From: Poriferisodalis sp965208925
Lineage (GTDB): Bacteria; Actinomycetota; Acidimicrobiia; Acidimicrobiales; Poriferisodalaceae
NCBI RefSeq assembly: GCF_965208925.1
Contig: NZ_OZ242364.1
Location: forward strand, 1,364,001-1,428,000
Direction: 5' to 3'
Length of the DNA stretch: 64,000 nt
A program made the translations under genes and the position numbers. This document shows, in pieces, positions 44,673-52,650 of the stretch. Under the pieces are notes generated by a model that was not told where the DNA came from, did not search any database, and was given only the letters and a program-made list of their open reading frames with translations. How positions within the stretch are numbered: the stretch's first letter is position 1; each line of letters begins with the position of its first letter.

Positions 44673-45908
44673 CTACTGCGGCACGATCTGCCGGTAGATC
44701 TCGAGCAGCGCTGCAGCGTGGGCCTGCGGGTTGAACGCTGCCAGCGGGTCCGCACCCGGATCGGGCATATCTGGGCCTGACTGCAGGGCAGCAGTGAGAG
44801 CATCGGAGAGCGCGGCGGCATCGTCGGGCGGGACGAGGCGTCCGTTGGTTCCGTCAATGATGAACGCGGGTGCGGCGCCGACAGCGCTGGCGACGACGGG
44901 GCGACCCGCGGCGAGAGCTTCGGCCACGACCATCCCGAAACCCTCGCGGCGGCTGGGCACGCACACGAGGCGGGCGCGGCGGTACCAGTCGCCGATCTCA
45001 GACGGCGCCACCGCTCCGGCGAACGTTGCGCTCACGCCTCGCCGCAGTGCCAGTGCTTCGAGCAGTGCACGGTCGGGGCCGTCGCCGACGATGACCAGTT
45101 CGGGTCGCTCCTGTGCGGGCATGAGCGCCACGGCCTCGATGAGCACGTCGAAGCCCTTTTCGGCCATGAGCCGGCCGACGCCGACCACGGGGCCGTCCGC
45201 GGGTGCCGGTGTGGGCGCTCCCAGCCGGTCGCTGCCCACCGGCATCGACACGACCTGCAGAAGGGGCCCGCTTCGGCGTCCAGCCAGTTCGGCAGTCGGC
45301 TGGGGGCGCCGGCCGCGAGGTCGTCGCATCAGCGAGATCGCCCAGTCCTGCAGATCCTCGGACACCGTCACAACAGCGTTCGCTCGGCGCAGCACCCGGC
45401 GTGCCAGCCAGCGGTGCACGGCGTTGGTGGTGACGGCCGCATCGGAACCGTGCACGTGCACCACGCTCGTCGCTCGGCGTCCAGCCGCAGCGGCGGCAGC
45501 GACGGCCACCAGCCCGCAGGGGAACCACCAGTGGCCGTGGATGACTGCGGCGTCACCTGCTGACGCGGCCAAGCCGGGCGTGCGTTGCGGGCGGGAGCGT
45601 GCTTGGCGTGCCGCGGCGAGGGTGAGCCGGGCAATCATCGGGATGACCCACAGCGCTGACAGCCCGGAGAACACGCGGTAGCTCTCGCCCAGCGCTACCC
45701 GCGCTTCCACTCCGGCCGGGGCGAACCGCACCCGGTGCACCTCGATGCCTCCCACCTCCGCGCGGCGCGGCGCGTCCGGATGCGCGGGGCACACCACGGT
45801 TACATCGGCGCCGGCGGCCGCCAGCGCCCGTGCGTGATCGGCCAGGAACGGCTTGTGGTGGTCGTCGAGCGAGGTCGGAAACCCAGGGGCCACCAGCACG
45901 ACTCGCAC
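44673..45908 (-). CDS. Glycosyltransferase family 4-type protein
   Basis: 411-residue GT-B fold enzyme. N-terminus VRVVLVAPGFPTSLDDHHKPFLADHARALAAAGADVTVVCP; C-terminal half VVGVGRLMAEKGFDVLIEAVA...LVIVGDGPDRALLEALA and the nucleotide-sugar motif PSRREGFGMVVAEALAAGRPVVAS. GTG 45908 fits the Rossmann start; an earlier start would add non-family sequence. The sugar and acceptor are unknown. It is divergent from the flippase-like gene at 46011, and the pair may act in lipid-linked glycan synthesis (inference). Confidence 0.87.
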   Translation of the reverse strand: MRVVLVAPGFPTSLDDHHKPFLADHARALAAAGADVTVVCPAHPDAPRRAEVGGIEVHRVRFAPAGVEARVALGESYRVFSGLSALWVIPMIARLTLAAARQARSRPQRTPGLAASAGDAAVIHGHWWFPCGLVAVAAAAAAGRRATSVVHVHGSDAAVTTNAVHRWLARRVLRRANAVVTVSEDLQDWAISLMRRPRGRRPQPTAELAGRRSGPLLQVVSMPVGSDRLGAPTPAPADGPVVGVGRLMAEKGFDVLIEAVALMPAQERPELVIVGDGPDRALLEALALRRGVSATFAGAVAPSEIGDWYRRARLVCVPSRREGFGMVVAEALAAGRPVVASAVGAAPAFIIDGTNGRLVPPDDAAALSDALTAALQSGPDMPDPGADPLAAFNPQAHAAALLEIYRQIVPQ

Positions 45909-46010
45909 ACGCCCAGTCTCGCAGCGGACCTCGCCCGAAGTCGTCCCCGAGAGCGCAAGTACGCTCGGCGCGATGCTGGCTCGGTGGCAGATGCGCCAAG
46001 CGTGCCGGAC

Positions 46011-47027
46011 ATGGTGGATGCTCGGCCTCACGGGCGTGCAGTCGTGACGGGATCCGACGGCAGCATCGGCGAGCGGCGGCGAACCGGCGCTGGGGTGCGG
46101 TGGTTGCTGGGTCTGGCAACGGCGGCGATGATCGTCTGGCTGGCGGTTCGCTACTGGGACGACCTGCGCCGGATCGACCTGCAGGTCGACGCCGTGGGGC
46201 TGCTGGGAGCCGTCGTGGTGTCGGTGACTGCCACCTGGTGCTTGGCACTCGGATGGCGGGAGCTCATCGGTGGCTACGGCACACGGGTGGCGCAAGGCCC
46301 GGCGCTGCGTGTCTGGATGCTGTCCCAGGCGACGCGCTACCTGCCGACCGGGCTGGTGCCGATTGCCGCCCGGGCCGGCCTGGCTGCTCCACTGGGCGTG
46401 AATCGGGCTGCCGCTGGGGCGTCGGTGATCGTCGAGACCGCCACGCTGGTCGGCTGGTCGGCGGTGTTCGCGGCGCTGTGGGCGCCAGCCGACTGGCTGG
46501 GCACCGCGGGTGGCTGGCTCGCACGCATCGTGCTCGGCCTTGGTGCCGCGATCGGTCTGGTGACGCTGCCGTGGACCTTGGCGGGTGCCGGGACCTGGTG
46601 GCGTCGCATCGACGGCCTGATGCGTCGAGCACCCGCTCTGCGCTGGCTTTCAGAACGGATTCACTCCGACTCGCTCAGCGCCGAGCGCGCCACCGTGTGG
46701 CGAGCTGCGTTCGTCTATGGACTGGCAGTGGCGCAACGTCTCATGGCGGCGGTACTGCTTGCTGGTGCGCTGCTCGCCGCCGGCGTCGATGACGTCTGGC
46801 TGATTGCCGGTGCCACCGCCGCGGGCATCGTCGTGGGCATGGTCGGGATCACACCGGCCGGGCTCGGCGTGCGCGAGGTCGTGGTCGCAGCCCTGCTGGC
46901 CGAGCGCTTCGGGGTCGGCGACGCAGCCGCGTTCGCCATCGCCGTGCGGGCCCTGGAATTCGCCCACGAGTTGGTGCTGCTGCCGCTCGCCGCGGCGGCC
47001 GGACGCGCCAAGCTGACAGATTCCTGA
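46011..47027 (+). CDS. Flippase-like integral membrane protein (LPG synthase transmembrane domain family)
   Basis: About 338 residues from ATG 46011 (GTG 46044 is also possible). Multiple hydrophobic helices start with WLLGLATAAMIVWLAVRYW, and the pattern LGWRELIGGYG...LRVWMLSQATRYLPTGLVPIAARAGL, ending GMVGITPAGLGVREVVVAALL, matches the YbhN/UPF0104-type lysylphosphatidylglycerol synthase TM domain. The PAGLG-R segment is conserved in that family. The catalytic synthetase domain of MprF is absent, so it is a membrane-only member with likely lipid-translocation role. Divergent from the glycosyltransferase. Confidence 0.78.
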   Translation: MVDARPHGRAVVTGSDGSIGERRRTGAGVRWLLGLATAAMIVWLAVRYWDDLRRIDLQVDAVGLLGAVVVSVTATWCLALGWRELIGGYGTRVAQGPALRVWMLSQATRYLPTGLVPIAARAGLAAPLGVNRAAAGASVIVETATLVGWSAVFAALWAPADWLGTAGGWLARIVLGLGAAIGLVTLPWTLAGAGTWWRRIDGLMRRAPALRWLSERIHSDSLSAERATVWRAAFVYGLAVAQRLMAAVLLAGALLAAGVDDVWLIAGATAAGIVVGMVGITPAGLGVREVVVAALLAERFGVGDAAAFAIAVRALEFAHELVLLPLAAAAGRAKLTDS

Positions 47028-47078
47028 GCGCTCGGTCCGAATCCACTGAGAGTTAGCCGGACTATTGGAGGTGTCCCC

Positions 47079-48050
47079 GTGAGCCGACCGTTTCGATTCG
47101 GGGTCCAGGCATTCAATGCCGATTCAGCAAGAGAATGGAAGGACTTGGCTCGGTCTGCTGAGGACCTCGGCTACAGCTGCCTGCACCTCGCCGACCACTA
47201 CCTCGGCCCCGGCGCGGCGATGACCGCCGCAAGTCATCCGCCCCAGAATCTGGCGGCGCTGCCGGCAATGGCCACTGCCGCGGCGGTCACTCAGAACTTG
47301 CTCATCGGCGCGAGGGTGATGTGCGTCGACTACCACCAGCCGGTCGTGCTGGCCAAGTCGCTCGCCACGATCGACCTGCTGTCTGACGGCCGGCTGGAGC
47401 CAGGGTTCGGTGCGGGCTGGGTGACCAGCGAGTACGAGGCGATGGGCGTGACGATGGACCGGCCCGGCGTCCGCATCGACCGCATGATCGAGCATGTGCA
47501 GTTGGCGCGAGCGTTCTTCGCCGGTGAGGAGCTGGATTTCGACGGCGAGCACGTGCAGGTGCGTGACATGGCCGCCGTGCCCGCCTCGCCGCAGCCCGGC
47601 GGGCCGCGGATCATGATCGGCGGCGGTGCGCCGCGTGTGCTGCGCACCGCGGGCGAGATGGCCGACATCGTGTCGATCAACTTCGACAACTCCGCGGGCA
47701 AGATCGGCGCCCACGGCATCGGATCGGGAACGGCCGCTGGCACCGCCGCCAAGATCGACTGGGTCCGCGAGGGCGCCGGCGATCGCTTCGCCGATCTCGA
47801 GATCGAGATCGGCGCCTACTTCACGACCGTCACCGATGCGACGCAGCCGACGCTGGAGGCCATGGCCGGCGCCTTCGGGATGCCGCCCGAAGAGCTGGCA
47901 CGCCACCCGCATGCGCTCATCGGCTCGGTCTCGGAGATCTGCGAGACCTTGCAGCACCGCCGCGACGCCTACGGCATCAGCTACGTGACGGTCCGCGGCG
48001 CGAACATGGCGGAGTTCGCGCCAGTGGTTGCAGCGCTGTCGGGCACCTAG
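47079..48050 (+). CDS. LLM-class F420-dependent oxidoreductase
   Basis: 323-residue luciferase-like monooxygenase fold protein: FRFGVQAFNADSAREWKDLARSAEDLGYSCLHLADHYLGPG, LLIGARVMCVDYHQPVVLAKSLATIDLLSDGRLEPGFGAGW, and PRIMIGGGAPRVLRTAGEMAD. These resemble actinobacterial F420-dependent oxidoreductases of the MSMEG_2516 type. GTG start with GGAGGT upstream. Substrate unknown. Probably part of the catabolic cluster with the following Rieske, SDR and VOC genes, although these are mostly on the opposite strand. Confidence 0.85.
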   Translation: MSRPFRFGVQAFNADSAREWKDLARSAEDLGYSCLHLADHYLGPGAAMTAASHPPQNLAALPAMATAAAVTQNLLIGARVMCVDYHQPVVLAKSLATIDLLSDGRLEPGFGAGWVTSEYEAMGVTMDRPGVRIDRMIEHVQLARAFFAGEELDFDGEHVQVRDMAAVPASPQPGGPRIMIGGGAPRVLRTAGEMADIVSINFDNSAGKIGAHGIGSGTAAGTAAKIDWVREGAGDRFADLEIEIGAYFTTVTDATQPTLEAMAGAFGMPPEELARHPHALIGSVSEICETLQHRRDAYGISYVTVRGANMAEFAPVVAALSGT

Positions 48051-48106
48051 CGCGAGGATCATCCCATGGTTGACCTTGACGATTTCGGGCTGTTCGGGCC
48101 GGCGGC

Positions 48107-48904
48107 TCAGCCGGTCTCGCCGAGCGCCCAGCGGATGGCGCGTCGCAGCAGCTCGTAGTACTGGGGCTTGGTCCACGAACAGCGCTCGATGGTGGCGTAG
48201 TACTCCAGCACTGGCGCCATGTCCCAGTGTCCCCGGCAGTGGCCGAGCGTGTTGTAGAGCACTGCGCCTCGCCCCAGCGGCCGCACGTACTGGATCAAGT
48301 GCGTCTCGTCGCCGTCAGTCCAGTCGGACTCGGCAAAACCGCGTGCTTCTCCTTGCCAGCGCGTCTGCAGCAGCGGCTGCAGTGCGTCGCGGTCGTGGTA
48401 CTCCATCAGGTACAGCTCGTCGTCGGTGTCGAAGGGCTCGATGTCTGCGACCAGCCAATGCGCTGGGTCGGCAATCTCGACCGGATAGGGCTGTATCGGC
48501 GGATGCGCGATGAACTGGCTTCCCAGCGTCTGCGCCCAGGTCGGGAACACCCGCGGCGATTCCACGCCGTTGGGCCGGCCGAGGTCAAGCGCAGCGTTCG
48601 TGCCATGCAGCGCAACCCAGCGCCCGCCGCCGCGCACCCAGTCGGCGATCGTCTCCTGCGCCCCGGTGGACGGCCGGACATCACAGGTGTAGCTGACCAG
48701 GAAAGCACCCTCACAGATGGCATCCGCGGCCTCGTAATCGGGCCAGACAGTCACCCGGACGTGAGGGTGCTCGGCGAGCAGCCCGAGCAGCTCGGCCCGG
48801 GCGAAGTCGATGTCGTGGTACTTGCCGCCGGCGACGAGATGCGCGTCGATGCGTGCAGGCGGATTGCTGCCCGCGTCGTCACGCTGGTCGCCGTCGTGGC
48901 TCAA
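48107..48904 (-). CDS. ThuA-like domain protein
   Basis: 265 residues in the class I glutamine amidotransferase-like ThuA fold: AHLVAGGKYHDIDFARAELLGLLAEHPHVRVTVW, FLVSYTCDVRPS, GGGRWVALHGTNAA, LYLMEYHDR and ALLYNTLGHC-like AVLYNTLGHCRGHW. ThuA proteins modify sugars (for example keto-trehalose formation), and the fold lacks a catalytic Cys nucleophile. The start is TTG 48904, which overlaps the stop of a degraded SDR C-terminus by four bases (TTGA). This suggests it was once coupled to that gene. Confidence 0.78.
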   Translation of the reverse strand: MSHDGDQRDDAGSNPPARIDAHLVAGGKYHDIDFARAELLGLLAEHPHVRVTVWPDYEAADAICEGAFLVSYTCDVRPSTGAQETIADWVRGGGRWVALHGTNAALDLGRPNGVESPRVFPTWAQTLGSQFIAHPPIQPYPVEIADPAHWLVADIEPFDTDDELYLMEYHDRDALQPLLQTRWQGEARGFAESDWTDGDETHLIQYVRPLGRGAVLYNTLGHCRGHWDMAPVLEYYATIERCSWTKPQYYELLRRAIRWALGETG

Positions 48905-48981
48905 TAGTTGACTCGCTTGGTGAAGCCGCCGTCGACCAGGGCGTCTTGGGCGGAGGCGTTCAGGCAGACAATCCAGCCTGG
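48901..48981 (-). pseudogene. C-terminal remnant of a short-chain dehydrogenase
   Basis: The frame just after the DUF1330 stop encodes GWIVCLNASAQDALVDGGFTK and ends RVNY before TGA at 48903-48901. ALVDGGFTKRVNY is typical of SDR C-termini (VDGG-T). The rest of an SDR is missing. Its stop overlaps the TTG start of the ThuA-like gene, so an intact SDR gene probably once preceded thuA and was cut away when the DUF1330 gene or a deletion arrived. Confidence 0.55.
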
Positions 48982-49269
48982 TCAGCCCATGCCGTTGGCG
49001 AGCACTGCGCGGCCGTTGGTGGTTGCTCCCAATCGGATGCCCACAACGGCTTGGTAGTCGTCCGACTCGTACGCCGCCCGAGCGGCCTCCATGGTGGGAT
49101 ATTCGATGACGACCGTTTGCGCCCCGGCGTCGCCTTCCTTGATGACCGACGCTGGGTCGAGCACCAACAGCTTGCCGCCGCCCGCCATGATGGGGGCGGC
49201 GCCACGCTGGTACTCCTTGTACTTGTCGGGGTCGACGACGTCATAGTTCGCGATGAGATACGCAGGCAT
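48982..49269 (-). CDS. DUF1330 protein
   Basis: 95 residues with the DUF1330 pattern: PAYLIANYDVVDPDKYKEYQRGAAPIMAGGGKLLVLD, then VVIEYPTMEAARAAYESDDYQAVVGIRLGATT and RAVLANGMG. It is a small ferredoxin-like-fold family of unknown function, often dimeric. Complete in length. The ATG at 49269 lies 42 bases from the divergent PNPOx-type gene. Confidence 0.85.
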   Translation of the reverse strand: MPAYLIANYDVVDPDKYKEYQRGAAPIMAGGGKLLVLDPASVIKEGDAGAQTVVIEYPTMEAARAAYESDDYQAVVGIRLGATTNGRAVLANGMG

Positions 49270-49311
49270 CCGACCGGTCTAGCAGGCCACGCCGTCGAAC
49301 GGAGTCGCACA

Positions 49312-49845
49312 GTGACAGAGGAATCATCAGAGATCCATCCCGAGGAGAACTACGAAGACGTCTCGGTGTACGACCTCGACGCCGACGTGGAAGAGCAATT
49401 GCTGCTCGCACACAACGAGTGCACCTTCATCTGGGCGAATCGTGAAGGTTGGCCCGTCGGCGTGATCATGTCGTACATCTGGCGTGACGGGCGCTTCTGG
49501 TTGACGGCGTCGAGCCAGCGGGCGCGTATCAGCGCCGTGCGACGTGATCCGCGTGTGTGCATCGTGGTCACCAGCACCGGCTCGCCGATACCGCGCAACA
49601 AGGCGATCACCTGGAAGGGCACCTGCACGGTTCACGACGACGTCGAGACCAAGGCGTGGTTCTATCCGGAGTTTGCCGCTGCGCTGTACCCCGGCAACGA
49701 AACAGGCCAAGCCACGTTCGTCTCGTTCTTGGACTCGCCGCGGCGGGTGATACTCGAGGTGGCGCCGACACAGCGCATCGGCTACGACGGCTCGAAGATG
49801 TTCAAGGCGACAGCGCGCTGGCTGGCCGCCAAAGACCGCGCTTGA
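49312..49845 (+). CDS. Pyridoxamine 5'-phosphate oxidase-fold protein
   Basis: 177 residues of split beta-barrel type: CTFIWANREGWPVGVIMSYIWRDGRFWLTASSQRARISAVRRDPRVCIVVTS, and later ITWKGTCTVHDDVETKAWFYPEFAAAL. Actinobacterial relatives bind FMN, F420 or heme. The start at GTG 49312 has GGAG upstream. The early residues EESSEIHPEENYEDVSV are acidic. It converges on the Rieske oxygenase gene with hairpin repeats between. Function beyond a flavin/F420 reductase is not inferable. Confidence 0.78.
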   Translation: MTEESSEIHPEENYEDVSVYDLDADVEEQLLLAHNECTFIWANREGWPVGVIMSYIWRDGRFWLTASSQRARISAVRRDPRVCIVVTSTGSPIPRNKAITWKGTCTVHDDVETKAWFYPEFAAALYPGNETGQATFVSFLDSPRRVILEVAPTQRIGYDGSKMFKATARWLAAKDRA

Positions 49846-49850
49846 TGGTT

Positions 49851-49924
49851 CCAGCTATCGCTGACTGTGTCTGATGCTTCCAGCTACCGCTGACTGTGTC
49901 TGATGCTTCCAGCTACCGCTGGAA
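49851..49924. repeat. Tandem hairpin units between convergent genes (period 29)
   Basis: Three CAGC-TA(T/C)C-GCTG hairpins at 49852, 49881 and 49910, spaced 29 bases. The last is extended to TTCCAGC-TACC-GCTGGAA (49907-49924). Linkers are identical: GACTGTGTCTGATGCTTCC, whose reverse complement is GGAAGCATCAGACACAGTC. The Rieske gene's TAG (49913-49915) lies in the last hairpin. CTGTGTCTGATG also forms the glmM linker. Confidence 0.85.
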
Positions 49925-51133
49925 GGACACCTCAGCACCGACAAAGAGGTCAGCGAAGTCGTCGTCGGTCTCTGCGGCCACGAGACGATCTACCCAGCCG
50001 TGGAAGCGTTGGCCGCCGGCCTCGTTGCGGCCGAAGAAGAACTCCGTCTTGGCACCGGTTTTGACCGCCCGCTGAATCCGGTTGCCGTTGTAGTAGTCCT
50101 CGTCGCGCACGACATGCAGCAGGAACGCCTGCTGAGCTTCGATCAGCCCTTCCAGTTGCTCGGTGGGTTCGAATGCGGCCAGGAAGTGCTGAGTAGTGCG
50201 AGACGTGTCGGGATTGTCGCCAGGGAAGAGCGTCGAGATCATGTACATCCTCCCGCCGCCGGGGACCTCGTCGGCGCCCACGTTGAACCCTGCGACCGAG
50301 GTGTGCGGGAAGACCGTCCACACTCCGTCAGTCAGCAGATCGGTGGGCCAGTCGTCTTCTTCAATGTCGTCGAGCGCCAGGAACCGGCGATCGGGAGAGG
50401 TCACCCGCTGGTGCGGGCCCCACGCGTCGTAGATGGCCTTGTTGGAGTAGCCGGGCCCGAACGTTTCCCGGTGCAGGATCGGCAGGTGATAGAAGTCGAG
50501 ATAGCCGTCGTAGGCCACCTTCCAGTTGGGGCCGTCGACGGTCTGGCTGCCTACGTACGCACAGCTCTCGAAGTCATGATGCTCCAGCATCTCGTCGTAG
50601 CCGCACAGGTACGCGTCGATGTCGAACGGCATCCCCGGCGTCACGGCGCCGAAGATGATCCCTGCTCGCTCCGCGACCGGCAGCGGGGTGAGGCCATTGC
50701 AGTCGGGGTCGAGATCGCCGAACTCGTCGCGGTCGAGGATGCCGACCAGCCGGCCCTCGTTGTCGTAGCTCCAGGCGTGGTAGGGGCAGGTGAACCTGCG
50801 GGCCGAGCCGGTTCCCTCCCGCACGACGATGGAGCCTCGGTGGCTGCACATGTTCACGAACGAGCGCATCTCGCCGTCCGCGCCGCGTGACAGCAACACC
50901 GGCACGCCTGCCACGTCCATCGCCTTGTAGCTGCGCGGTTCGGGCAGTTCGCAGGTGAAGCCCAGCACTAGGGGAGTGCGCTTGAAGACGCGCTGCATCT
51001 CCAGTTGCCAGCGACCCGGGTCGTAGTAGTTCGCAGCCGGGACCCGCCCGATCTCGCCCGCCAGCGGCACGGTGCCCGCCCGGGCGTGCTGCAGGGTCCT
51101 GCGGGTGAGTTCGACCAGCGTCTCGTGGCTCAT
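49913..51133 (-). CDS. Rieske 2Fe-2S ring-hydroxylating oxygenase, alpha subunit (1)
   Basis: 406 residues. The Rieske cluster ligands are C96-S-H98 and C116-PY-H119 (CSHRGS / CPYHAW). The mononuclear iron motif is DGYLDFYHLPILH (H216, H221). It is a terminal oxygenase that hydroxylates an aromatic or steroid-like ring, needing an electron-transfer partner not encoded next to it. ATG 51133. The 3' end lies in the tandem repeat. A convergent PNPOx-like gene follows. Confidence 0.88.
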   Translation of the reverse strand: MSHETLVELTRRTLQHARAGTVPLAGEIGRVPAANYYDPGRWQLEMQRVFKRTPLVLGFTCELPEPRSYKAMDVAGVPVLLSRGADGEMRSFVNMCSHRGSIVVREGTGSARRFTCPYHAWSYDNEGRLVGILDRDEFGDLDPDCNGLTPLPVAERAGIIFGAVTPGMPFDIDAYLCGYDEMLEHHDFESCAYVGSQTVDGPNWKVAYDGYLDFYHLPILHRETFGPGYSNKAIYDAWGPHQRVTSPDRRFLALDDIEEDDWPTDLLTDGVWTVFPHTSVAGFNVGADEVPGGGRMYMISTLFPGDNPDTSRTTQHFLAAFEPTEQLEGLIEAQQAFLLHVVRDEDYYNGNRIQRAVKTGAKTEFFFGRNEAGGQRFHGWVDRLVAAETDDDFADLFVGAEVSFQR

Positions 51134-51238
51134 CTGGATCTTTCCTGGCGCTCTCGGGCTGACTCGGCCACTCGATTGTCGCCTGCTTGCGAACTGGAGA
51201 TGATGGTCAAGAGGTTGCTCCGTGTTCGTCTGCGCCCG

Positions 51239-52066
51239 CTACCCGCGCCGGCCGGCTTCACCGATGACCGAACCGGCACCGCGGTGGAAGCGGCTGGGCG
51301 CCGCGCCCGCAGCGGTCAGTCCGGCATCCACCACCAGACAGTGCCCGCTGACGTAACGAGCGTCGTCGCTTGCGAGATAGAGCGCGGCGTTGGCGATGTC
51401 GATGGGCATGCCGCCGAATCCGAGCGGCGAGCCTGCGGAAATGAGCCGGTGCGCTGCGTCGGTGTCGGTGTGGTCGCCGCTGATGACCGAAGCGGTCATC
51501 GCGGTGACGATGCTGCCGGGCGAGATGGCGTTTGCCCGCACCCCGTGCGGCGCGAGCTCGTTCGCAATCGATTTGGTCAGCCCGATGACGCCGTGCTTGG
51601 CGGCCGTATAGGCGTGCGGGCCGAGACCTCCTGCGATGCCCGCGACCGACGAGGTGGAGATGATCGAGCCCGATCCTTGGGCGATCATCACCCGAGCCGC
51701 ATGCTTGCACCCCAGGAACACGCCCCTGAGCAGCACCGCCAGCGACTCGTCCCACGCTTCCACTGGTGTCTCGGCGATGGAGCCGACTGCCCCGACGATG
51801 CCGGCGTTGTTGAACATGCAGTCCAACTGTCCGAACTCGGTGACAGCGGCCCCCACGGCGGCCTCGACGTCGGACTCGTCGGTGATGTCGGTGCGGTGAA
51901 ATCTCGTGGCATCGCCCAGCGATGAGACGAGATCGTGTCCTGCCTCCTCCTGGATGTCGGCCACCACCACCCGGGCGCCCTCTTCGGCGAAGCGACGCAC
52001 CGTCCCTTCGCCGAGGCCGCTGGCGCCCCCGGTGATGAGTGCGACCTTGCCGTCGAGTCGTCCCAT
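51239..52066 (-). CDS. Short-chain dehydrogenase/reductase
   Basis: 275 residues. Cofactor motif GGASGLGEGTVRRFA (TGxxxGxG), the NNAG motif in MFNNAGIVGA, and the active site Ser in ISTSSVAGIAGG, with YTAAKHG (YxxxK) and ISPGSIVTAM. VVVADIQEE suggests NAD preference (Asp after the second strand). ATG 52066 has AAGGA upstream. Fits oxidation of a diol or alcohol formed by the neighbouring oxygenases (inference). Confidence 0.92.
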   Translation of the reverse strand: MGRLDGKVALITGGASGLGEGTVRRFAEEGARVVVADIQEEAGHDLVSSLGDATRFHRTDITDESDVEAAVGAAVTEFGQLDCMFNNAGIVGAVGSIAETPVEAWDESLAVLLRGVFLGCKHAARVMIAQGSGSIISTSSVAGIAGGLGPHAYTAAKHGVIGLTKSIANELAPHGVRANAISPGSIVTAMTASVISGDHTDTDAAHRLISAGSPLGFGGMPIDIANAALYLASDDARYVSGHCLVVDAGLTAAGAAPSRFHRGAGSVIGEAGRRG

Positions 52067-52163
52067 GAGTGTCGGTCCTTCCAGCCGAACCTGCCTTGCC
52101 ATCTCTCCCGGTCACTGGCAATGCGGCATGCGCGAGTATGGCCGCGGCACGGAGGGCTGTCCC

Positions 52164-52646
52164 ATGATCGACTACCAGCGGCTGTTCCATACGGGAATCC
52201 GCGTGCCGGATGTGGATGCGGCCATGGCTGAGATGGGCCCGACGCTGGGCGTCACGTGGGCGTCGGTGCAGCACAACCCGGCGCAGCAGGTGTGGACGCC
52301 GCAGCAGGGTCTGCAAACCGTCGCGCTGACGTTCGCCTACTCGTGCGAAGGACCGCAGCATCTCGAGCTGCTGGCTGGTGAGCGGGGCACGATCTGGGAC
52401 GGCTCGGCCGATCCGGGGGTACATCACGTAGGCGTGTGGGTCGACGACGTGGCTGCGGAGACCGAGCGCTGCGTGAGCGCCGGCTGGCAGGTCGCCGCGG
52501 CGGCTGCATCGCCCGATGACGGATACGGAGCATTCACCTACGTCGTGCCCCCGAGCGGTCCGATCGTCGAGTTGGTCTGGTCGGCGATCGAGCCCGCGTT
52601 CGAGTCGTGGTGGTCGGGTGGCCGTCTCGGCAGCGAGCGGAGCTGA
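52164..52646 (+). CDS. VOC family protein (glyoxalase-like)
   Basis: 160 residues of vicinal oxygen chelate fold: RLFHTGIRVPDVDAAMAEMGPTLGVTWASVQ, then HLELLAGERGTIWDGS, VHHVGVWVDDVAAETERCVSAG and FTYVVPPSGPIVELV. His9 and the Glu of VELV are plausible metal ligands. ATG 52164 with GGAGGG seven bases before. Relatives act as epimerases, dioxygenases or isomerases. It is divergent from the SDR and convergent with the second Rieske gene. Confidence 0.85.
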   Translation: MIDYQRLFHTGIRVPDVDAAMAEMGPTLGVTWASVQHNPAQQVWTPQQGLQTVALTFAYSCEGPQHLELLAGERGTIWDGSADPGVHHVGVWVDDVAAETERCVSAGWQVAAAAASPDDGYGAFTYVVPPSGPIVELVWSAIEPAFESWWSGGRLGSERS

Positions 52647-52650
52647 AGGC

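Noticed and set aside
44731..45681. 316-residue plus-strand open frame over the glycosyltransferase
   Set aside because: Ser/Arg/Ala-rich frame with no motif, opposite a gene with full GT-B landmarks.
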